Position numbers and translations under genes: made by a program
The notes under the pieces: model-generated
What the model saw: only the letters and a program-made list of their open reading frames with translations
Databases searched by the model: none
Told to the model about the DNA's origin: nothing
Shown here: positions 33,692-40,900 of the stretch, one piece after another
Layout: each line of letters begins with the position of its first letter
Position numbering within the stretch: position 1 is the first letter of the stretch
Source of the DNA: Actinomyces ruminicola
GTDB taxonomy: Bacteria; Actinomycetota; Actinomycetes; Actinomycetales; Actinomycetaceae
Length of the DNA stretch: 64,000 nt
Direction of reading: 5' to 3'
Assembly: GCF_900103885.1 (NCBI RefSeq)
Contig: NZ_FNIM01000002.1
Coordinates: 103,718 to 167,717 of the forward strand

Positions 33692-34477
33692 TCAGCGGCC
33701 GACGGGCTGGGCGGCGGGCTGGACGACAGGCGGGAACGCGTAGTCGGTGGGGTGCGGCGACGTCGGGTCCGCCGGGCTGTCGAGTGTGGAGCCCGGGGCG
33801 GGTGCCGGAACGGAGGTGCGGTTCGACGCCGTCCGCCGGGTGGTGGGCGCGGGGGCCGACGCGGCGGCTCGGGCGGCCGTGGCCGCCGCGGGGTGGTCGG
33901 GCGCCGTCTTCGCCAGTGACTGGCCCGCGGGGTGCAGGCGGAAGCGGACGTCCACCAGGGTGGTGTCGTCCACCAGGTCCAGGCGCTGCACCTCCACCGA
34001 GCGCACCTGTGCGTCCAGCAGCTGCTCCAGGTGGGCGATGAGCGCGTCCTCGTCGGCGATGGCGCGGTCCAGCATGATGATCTGGTGACGGCTGCGGCGC
34101 ATGAGCGCCGGGTGGTCGGCGAGCCACAGGGAGGCCACGACGAGTCCCATGAGCACCGCCGTCAGGGCCAGTGGCGCGGCGGTGATGCCGCCCAGCAGCC
34201 CCAGGGCCAGGGCGGCGAAGAAGTAGGCCACCTCATGCTGGGCCAGCTCGGTGGAGCGCAGGCGGATGATCGACAGCACCCCGAACAGGCCCAGGCCCAG
34301 GCCCGCGCCGACGGACGCCGTCGACAGCAGCAGCGTGACCGCCAGGACGCCGACGTTCACGCCGGCGTAGGCGGCCACCAGGTCCTTGCGGGCGTGGCGG
34401 CGGGTGTAGAGGACGCCGACGAGCACGAACAGGGCGACCAGATCAATGGCGATGTAGGCAAGAGTGGAGGTAGACAT
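33692..34477 (-). CDS. DUF4956 membrane protein
   Basis: A 261-residue protein with four to five TM helices in the first 145 residues (MSTSTLAYIAIDLVALFVLV; VGLGLFGVLS-type helix reading GLGLGLFGVLSIIRLRSTEL; YFFAALALGLLGGITAAPLA). The segment SIIRLRSTELAQHEVAYFFA is diagnostic for DUF4956. A soluble domain (about 150-210) and an Ala/Pro-rich tail follow. AAGGAAG precedes the ATG. It is the first gene of the DUF4956-VTC-lipoprotein operon; in other bacteria DUF4956 proteins are also found next to VTC-domain genes. Function unknown. Confidence 0.85.
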   Translation of the reverse strand: MSTSTLAYIAIDLVALFVLVGVLYTRRHARKDLVAAYAGVNVGVLAVTLLLSTASVGAGLGLGLFGVLSIIRLRSTELAQHEVAYFFAALALGLLGGITAAPLALTAVLMGLVVASLWLADHPALMRRSRHQIIMLDRAIADEDALIAHLEQLLDAQVRSVEVQRLDLVDDTTLVDVRFRLHPAGQSLAKTAPDHPAAATAARAAASAPAPTTRRTASNRTSVPAPAPGSTLDSPADPTSPHPTDYAFPPVVQPAAQPVGR

Positions 34478-34755
34478 TGGCAGCTTCCTTGGGGGGAGGA
34501 CGGCAGGCGCCGTCTCGGACCGGGTCCCAGTTAAGGCGACGGGTCTATGCGTGCCCTGTGAAAGCCGTGTCGTGGGGATATGTGACCCGCTGCGCGCTGC
34601 GGCCGGGAGCGGACGGGGGATTAGCGGGGTGCGCGCTCGCCGGGGTCGGCGGGCGGCACGGTCGCAGGGGTCGACCGGTGACCGGTCGCGTCGGCGGGTG
34701 CGGAGCCGTCGGCGGATGGCGTGGACGGTCGCAGCGCGACCCCGCGGGCGGCTTC

Positions 34756-34786
34756 TACACTGTGGCCCCGGCAGGCCTCTGCCGGG
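34756..34786 (+). promoter_or_regulatory. Promoter -10 box and leader hairpin of the uracil permease gene
   Basis: TACACT (34756-34761) is a good -10 box. It is followed at once by the perfect hairpin CCCGGCAG-GCCT-CTGCCGGG (34767-34786), which would stand at the 5' end of the transcript, 73 nt before the GTG start. It could be a PyrR or attenuation site, but I do not recognise a known riboswitch. The rest of the 380-bp gap (34478-34858) shows nothing else clear. Confidence 0.45.
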
Positions 34787-34858
34787 CCCTGCCGCTCCGG
34801 CGTCCGGGGGAGATCTCCCCGCAGGCCGGTCCCCGTCCCCCATGCGACAGGAGCCCAC

Positions 34859-36250
34859 GTGCCCTCCACTCAAAAACGACGCTTCCACGGCTGGACCCTC
34901 CACGGCGACGGACGCTCAATCACCCCCGGCGAGGTCGTCACCCCCGCCGAGCGCCTGAGCTGGCCCCGCACCCTCGGCATCGGCGTCCAGCACGTCGTCG
35001 CCATGTTCGGTGCGACCTTCCTGGTTCCGCTGCTGACGGGCTTCGACCCGTCGACGACCCTGTTCTTCACCGGGCTGGGCACCCTGCTGTTCCTGCTGGT
35101 GACCTCCGGCCGCCTGCCCAGCTACCTCGGCTCCTCCTTCGCGCTGATCGCACCCATCGGCGCCGTGACCGGGTATGCCGCGGATGCGGGAGTGCCCCTG
35201 GACGAGGCCAAGGCGTCCCTGGCGCAGGGCGGGATCATCTCCGTCGGGGCGCTGCTGGCACTGGTCGGCGTGATCGTCCACGTCGCCGGCACCGGCTGGA
35301 TCGACCGCCTCATGCCGCCCATCGTCACCGGCGCCATCGTCTCCCTGATCGGCTTCAACCTCGCTCCCAGCGCCTGGGCCAACGTGAAGACGGCGCCGGT
35401 GACCGCACTGGTGACCATCGTGTCGATCCTGGTGATCACGGTGCTGTTCAAGGGCATCATCGGGCGGCTGTCGATCCTCATCGGCGTGCTGATCGGATAC
35501 GCCACCGCCTGCGTGCGCGGGGAGGTCGACTTCTCCCAGATCTCCGGCACCGGCTGGATCGGCATTCCCGCCTTCCGCGCCCCCGCCTTCGACGTCAGTC
35601 TCCTGGGACTGTTCATCCCGGTGGTGCTGGTGCTGGTGGCGGAGAACATCGGGCACGTCAAGTCGGTGGCCGCCATGACGGGGGAGAACCTCGACGACGT
35701 CACCGGCCGCGCGCTGTTCGCGGACGGGGTCTCCACCATGCTCGCGGGCGCGGGCGGCGGCTCGGGCACCACCACCTACGCGGAGAACATCGGCGTCATG
35801 GCGGCCACCCGGGTGTACTCCACGGCCGCGTACGTGATCGCCGCGATGACGGCCCTGGGGCTCTCCCTGCTGCCGAAGTTCGGCGTCATCATCGCGACCA
35901 TCCCGGCTGGTGTCCTGGGCGGGGCGGCGACGGTCCTCTACGGCATGATCGGCATGCTCGGGGTGCGCATCTGGGTGCAGAACCGCGTCGACTTCTCCGA
36001 CCCGGTCAACCTCAACACCGCGGCGGTCGCCATGGTCATCGCCATCGCCGACTACACCTTCAACTGGGGCGACATGGCCTTCGCGGGCATCGCGCTGGGC
36101 TCGCTGGCCGCGATCGTCGTCTACCACGTCATGCGGGCCATCTCCCGGGCCCGGGGCACGAACCTGGAGGAGGCCTCGCCGGCGTCCGCGCCCGCGGGCA
36201 CCGAGCTCGAGGGCCCGGCCTACGCCAAGCGCGCCCGTCGGCAGGGCTGA
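34859..36250 (+). CDS. Uracil permease (NCS2 family)
   Basis: A 463-residue, 14-TM nucleobase/cation symporter of the UraA type. The motif HVVAMFGATFLVPLLTGFDP opens TM1, VLVAENIGHVKSV contains the conserved glutamate of TM8, and GSGTTTYAENIGVMAATRVY matches the UraA TM10 signature rather than xanthine permeases. It imports uracil by proton symport. The start chosen is the GTG at 34859 with CAGGAG six bases before it; upstream codons are Arg-rich and implausible. It stands alone, divergent from the DUF4956 operon. Confidence 0.88.
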   Translation: MPSTQKRRFHGWTLHGDGRSITPGEVVTPAERLSWPRTLGIGVQHVVAMFGATFLVPLLTGFDPSTTLFFTGLGTLLFLLVTSGRLPSYLGSSFALIAPIGAVTGYAADAGVPLDEAKASLAQGGIISVGALLALVGVIVHVAGTGWIDRLMPPIVTGAIVSLIGFNLAPSAWANVKTAPVTALVTIVSILVITVLFKGIIGRLSILIGVLIGYATACVRGEVDFSQISGTGWIGIPAFRAPAFDVSLLGLFIPVVLVLVAENIGHVKSVAAMTGENLDDVTGRALFADGVSTMLAGAGGGSGTTTYAENIGVMAATRVYSTAAYVIAAMTALGLSLLPKFGVIIATIPAGVLGGAATVLYGMIGMLGVRIWVQNRVDFSDPVNLNTAAVAMVIAIADYTFNWGDMAFAGIALGSLAAIVVYHVMRAISRARGTNLEEASPASAPAGTELEGPAYAKRARRQG

Positions 36251-36403
36251 CGCGGGGCTCGGCCCGGAGGGCGGCGGGCCGTCGTCGGTGGCGGGTGGGG
36301 CGCCGCTCTGCGCGTCATCGGGGTCGGTCTGGCTGGTTGCCGACCGATTGCGGCAGGACGAGGGACCGGCGCATCGGCGCCGCGACGGCGGCCTGGAGGG
36401 GAG

Positions 36404-36742
36404 TCAGGCCTCCGGCGGCGGCGGGGCGGGTAGGGGCTGGCCATCGTTGGCCAGTTCGAGCACGCGCGCGTGAATGGAGGTGCGCCCCTGCAGGGCCGCC
36501 CGCAGGGCCCGGTGCAGACCGGTCTCCAGATACAGGTTCCCGTTCCAGGCGACGACGTGGGCGAACAGGTCGCCGTAGAAGGTCGAGTCGTCGTCGAGCA
36601 GGCCGCGCAGGTCCAGCTGTGCGCGCGTGGTCACCAACTGGTCCAGACGGATCTGCCTGGGGGCGATGGCCGCCCAGTCGCGCTGCGCAGTGACCCCATG
36701 GTCGGGGTAGGGCGCGCAGTCGCCGACAGCCTTGAAGATCAC
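36404..36742 (-). CDS. Small conserved actinobacterial protein, possible ParB/sulfiredoxin fold
   Basis: A 112-residue protein starting at a GTG (VIFKAVGDCAPYPDHGVTAQ). The middle (IRLDQLVTTRAQLDLRGLL) and the end (YLETGLHRALRAALQGRTSI, HARVLEL) are reminiscent of the ParB N-terminal/sulfiredoxin fold, where DGxHR is a nucleotide-binding loop; here it reads ETGLHRA. Similar proteins seem to be widespread in Actinobacteria with no known role. A TAGCAT box 6 nt upstream implies a leaderless mRNA. It is preceded by a TetR gene on the same strand. Confidence 0.65.
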   Translation of the reverse strand: MIFKAVGDCAPYPDHGVTAQRDWAAIAPRQIRLDQLVTTRAQLDLRGLLDDDSTFYGDLFAHVVAWNGNLYLETGLHRALRAALQGRTSIHARVLELANDGQPLPAPPPPEA

Positions 36743-36748
36743 GAGTCC

Positions 36749-36754
36749 ATGCTA
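36749..36754 (-). promoter_or_regulatory. -10 box of a leaderless promoter
   Basis: On the minus strand TAGCAT is followed by exactly 6 nt and then the GTG start at 36742, the spacing of leaderless actinobacterial transcripts. Confidence 0.5.
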
Positions 36755-36902
36755 ACGGGAACGTGTGGCACGCCGGGACGCGGAACGATATTCGGACAGC
36801 GCCGGAAGGAATGTGTGCCTTTGTGGCACTCCCGGGCACTCTGGTGCCGTGGCGCGCCGCCGGCGGCCCGGTGGGGTATACGGCTGCGGCGCCGCCCGGC
36901 GT

Positions 36903-37649
36903 CTACCGGCGCAGCAGCGGGCCGGTCAGGTAGTGCTGAATCGTGGGGCCCACCACCTCCACCAGGTGGTCGACCGAGGCACTGGCCACCGGCTCGACCT
37001 GGAAGGTGTAGCGGATCATGGCCAGGCCCACCAGTTGGCTGGCGGCCAGGGTGGCTCGCTCGCGCGCGTCGGGGCCGAGCACGCCGACCTGTTCGAGTGC
37101 TTGCATGACGGGGGTGGCTATCTGCTCGGTGGCATAGGTCTGCACGGCCTCGGGGGCGCCGTCGTCGGTGGCGACCCAGCGCAGCAGGGCCCGGAAGGTC
37201 GCCCCGCCGGAGGAGTCGTCCCACGCGGTCATCGCCAGGCGCACCAGCCGCGGTCCGGCGGTGCGGATGTCACCGGAGACCACTTTGGCGATCTCCTCGC
37301 TGGCGCGGATGCGCAGGTTCATGGAGGCGCCGAACAGGTCGCCCTTGGAGCCGAAGTAGTAGGACACGAGCGCCGGATCGACGCCGGCGGCCCGGGCGAC
37401 CCCACGGATGGTGGTCTTGGCGAAGCCCTTGGCCAGGAAGGAGGCGCGGGCGGCGTCGAGGATCGCCTCGCGCGTGGTCTCGGATCCCGAAGCGCGGCTG
37501 CCGGAGCGCGGGCCCCGACGGCGCGTGGGCGCGGCTTTGGAGTCGGTGCCGGAGGGGGCGGAGTCGGTGTCGCCTGCGGCCGGGGTAATCGGGACGGTAG
37601 GAAGGAGCTTGCCCGAATGGGATTGCCTGGGTGCGGCCGTGTCGCTCAT
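36903..37649 (-). CDS. TetR/AcrR family transcriptional regulator
   Basis: A 248-residue regulator. A low-complexity N-terminal stretch (about 55 residues) precedes the helix-turn-helix TREAILDAARASFLAKGFAK, then TTIRGVARAAGVDPALVSYY and FGSKGDLFGAS. The C-terminal domain (about 120-245) is of the TetR_C type with PLLRR at the end. It is divergent from the giant activase gene across a 286-bp gap that contains two TTCAACG palindromes, so it probably controls that gene and itself. Confidence 0.9.
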   Translation of the reverse strand: MSDTAAPRQSHSGKLLPTVPITPAAGDTDSAPSGTDSKAAPTRRRGPRSGSRASGSETTREAILDAARASFLAKGFAKTTIRGVARAAGVDPALVSYYFGSKGDLFGASMNLRIRASEEIAKVVSGDIRTAGPRLVRLAMTAWDDSSGGATFRALLRWVATDDGAPEAVQTYATEQIATPVMQALEQVGVLGPDARERATLAASQLVGLAMIRYTFQVEPVASASVDHLVEVVGPTIQHYLTGPLLRR

Positions 37650-37730
37650 GTCGTGAGGCTAAACGATCCGGCTCCCGGGGACCGGACGGCAGCACGCCCT
37701 CCCAAATTAGGGAAGGCGAGTCGCGCAATA

Positions 37731-37745
37731 TTCAACGGCGTTCAG
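37731..37745. promoter_or_regulatory. TetR-type operator 1 (imperfect)
   Basis: TTCAACGGCGTTCAG is a near-palindrome of the form TTCAACG-N-CGTTGAA with two changes at the right end. It lies in the divergent region between TetR and the activase gene, 96 bp centre to centre from operator 2. Confidence 0.55.
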
Positions 37746-37826
37746 GGCATGTTCAGGCGGTTTTGGCGCGCTTCGCGGTGCTTGCAGGGAAAAGTTGCCG
37801 GGACTGAAGCCCTAAGTCTGAGTTAT

Positions 37827-37841
37827 TTCAACGCCGTTGAA
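37827..37841. promoter_or_regulatory. TetR-type operator 2 (perfect)
   Basis: TTCAACGCCGTTGAA is a perfect palindrome with 7-bp arms around C. It lies 95 bp before the activase ATG in AT-richer DNA. With operator 1 it is the best candidate binding pair for the divergent TetR protein. Confidence 0.65.
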
Positions 37842-37935
37842 GCCCGGTGGTGCCCGTGATTACGGTTCTATTCGACCCCGGGTCTTGGGAGGCCCCGGAA
37901 GTCACGCATTCCGGGCGGGGCCGAGAGGTGAATTC

Positions 37936-40900
37936 ATGACCGCGAACGCTGACCGCAGGAACGACGTCGCACAGCCCGCCGCCGTACCCGCACCGGCTGT
38001 TTCCGACGTCGTGCCCGTCGTGGACGTGGAGCAACCGGTGGCCAGCAGCGGCCCCTCCCTCATGGCGATCCCGCTCGGCATGCCCGCTGTTCCCTCCCGT
38101 CGCGCTGCGGCGGCCTCCGCGGCAGGCAGCGCCCTCGCCTCCGCCCCTGCTGACCTCGGTGTGGCCCCCGCGGGCGCGGCTCCGTCCGCAGGCGCTGCCG
38201 ACGCCGGCGGCGACCACGACGCCGCCCCCCTGCGCCTGGGCCTGGACGTCGGCTCCACCACCGTAAAGCTCGTGCTCCTGCCCGAACCGGTCGAGGGCGA
38301 GCCCCTCCCGACCCCGGTCTTCTCCGAGTACCGCCGCCACCACGCCGACGTGCGCGGTGAGGTCTCCCGGCTGCTGGCCGAGGTCTCCGCCGCCTTCCCC
38401 GGCGCACGCGTGCGCGGCGCCGTCACCGGCAGCGCCGGGCTCAATCTCGCAAACCTCATGGGACTGCCATTCGTGCAGGAGGTCATCGCCGAGACCCGCA
38501 CCGTCCAGGCCAAGAACCCCGAGGCCGACGTCATCATCGAGCTCGGCGGCGAGGACGCCAAGATCACCTACCTGCACCCCACCCCCGAGCAGCGCATGAA
38601 CGGCACCTGCGCGGGCGGCACCGGCGCCTTCATCGACCAGATGGCGCAGCTGCTGCACACCGACGCCTCCGGCCTGAACGCCTTGGCGGCGGACTACCAG
38701 ACCCTCTACCCGATCGCCTCGCGCTGTGGCGTGTTCGCCAAGTCCGACCTCCAGCCGCTGATCAACCAGGGCGCCGCGAGCGAGGACCTGGCCGCCTCCG
38801 TGCTCCAGGCCGTGGTCACCCAGACCATCGCCGGCCTGGCATGCGGCCGCCCCATCCGCGGCAACGTCATGTTCCTCGGCGGCCCCCTGCACTTCCTGCC
38901 CGAGCTGCGCCGGGCCTTCGAACGCACCCTGGCCGACCAGGTCGACTCCTTCACCTGCCCCGACGACGCCCAGCTGTACGTCGCCGTCGGCGCCGCCCTG
39001 CTCGCGGGCGAGGAGGCGACGCCGCTGACCGAGATCGCCGAGCGCCTCGCCTCCCGCCGCGCCGCCGGCACGGGCACCAGCCGCATGCGCCCCCTGTTCT
39101 CCGACGACGCCGAGCTGGCCGCCTTCCGCGCCCGCCATGCCAAGGCCACCGTGGAGCGGGTCGGCTGGCCCGCCGCGCCCGCCGACGAAGGCGGTGACGG
39201 CGCCCCGACTCGCTTCCAGGACTGCTTCCTGGGCATCGACGCCGGCTCCACCACCATCAAGGCCGTCGTCATCGACTCCCGGAACCGCATCGTCTGGGAG
39301 CACTACGCCGGCAACGAGGGCGACCCCGTCACCGCCGCCGTCGAGATCCTGCGCCGCATCCACCTGGAGATGCCCGAGCACGTGCGCATCGTGCGCTCCT
39401 GCGTGACCGGCTACGGCGAGGGCATCGTCAAGGCCGCCCTGCGCATCGACGAGGGCGTGGTGGAGACCATGGCCCACTACCGGGCCGCCGCCCACCTGAA
39501 CCCCGGCGTCACCAGCGTCATCGACATCGGCGGGCAGGACATGAAGTACCTGCGCATCCGCGGCGGCGCCATCGACTCCATCAGTGTCAACGAGGCCTGC
39601 TCGGCCGGCTGCGGCTCCTTCCTGCAGACCTTCGCCCAGTCCATGGGACAGTCCATCCAGGAGTTCTCCGCCTCCGCGCTGAGGGCGGACAGCCCGGTGG
39701 ACCTGGGCAGCCGCTGCACGGTGTTCATGAACTCCTCGGTCAAGCAGGCCCAGAAGGACAGCGCCACCCCCGGCGACATCAGCGCCGGACTGTCCTACTC
39801 GGTGGTGCGCAACGCCCTGTACAAGGTCATCAAGCTGCGCGACGCCTCCCAGCTGGGCGAGCGCATCAGCGTCCAGGGCGGCACCTTCCTCAACGACGCC
39901 GTGCTGCGCGCCTTCGAGCTGCTCACCGGCCGCGAGGTGGTGCGCCCCGACATCGCCGGCCTCATGGGCTGCTTCGGCGCCGCCCTGACCGCCCGCGAGA
40001 CCTACGACGGCGTGCCCGGCACGCTGATGAGCCTGGCCGAGCTCTCCCGCTTCGGCTTCACCACCGAGACCACGGTGTGCAAGCTGTGCCAGAACCACTG
40101 CAAGCTGACCATCACCACCTTCAACGACGGCCAGCGGCACGTGTCCGGCAACCGCTGCGAGCGCGGCGCCACCCAGGAGCGGCGCAGGACCAAGTCCGAC
40201 CTGCCCAACCTGTACGACTACAAGTACCGGCGCACCTTCGCCTACCGGCGCCTGCGCCAGGGGCAGGACACCCGCGGCGAGATCGGCGTGCCCCGCGTGC
40301 TGGGCATGTACGAGGACTACCCGCTGTGGTTCACGATCCTCACCCAGCTGGGCTTCCGCGTGATGCTGTCGGGACGCTCCAACCACGAGCTGTTCGAGCG
40401 GGGCATGGACTCCATCCCCAGCGAGAACGTGTGCTATCCGGCCAAGCTCGCCCACGGCCACGTCCAGTCGCTGATCGACAAGGGCGTGAAGAACATCTGG
40501 TTCCCCTGCGTCTTCTACGAGCGCGGGCTCGTGGACGGCGCCGACGACCACTACAACTGCCCGATCGTGGCGACCTACCCCGAGGTCATCCGCAACAACG
40601 TCGAGGCCATTCGCGACGGCGCGCCGCGCTCCGACGCCGCGGCCGAGGGCTCCGGGGATCCCGCCGGCCCGGGCGGCGTGCGCATGCTGGCCCCCTTCCT
40701 CAACCTCGCCGACCCCGCCAAGCTCGCCGAGCGGCTGGTGGAGGTATTCGCCGACTGGCACGTGACCCTCCCCGAGGCCCGCAAGGCCGTCGCCGCCGGC
40801 TTCGCCGAGGACGCCGCCTTCAAGGCCGACGTGCGCGCCGAGGGCCGCCGCACCCTGGAGTGGATGCGCGAGCACGGCCGCAAGGGCATCGTCCTGGCCG

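Noticed and set aside
34756-34858. Known riboswitch in the uracil permease leader
   Set aside because: Only a short hairpin is visible; no PreQ1, purine or other conserved aptamer pattern could be recognised.
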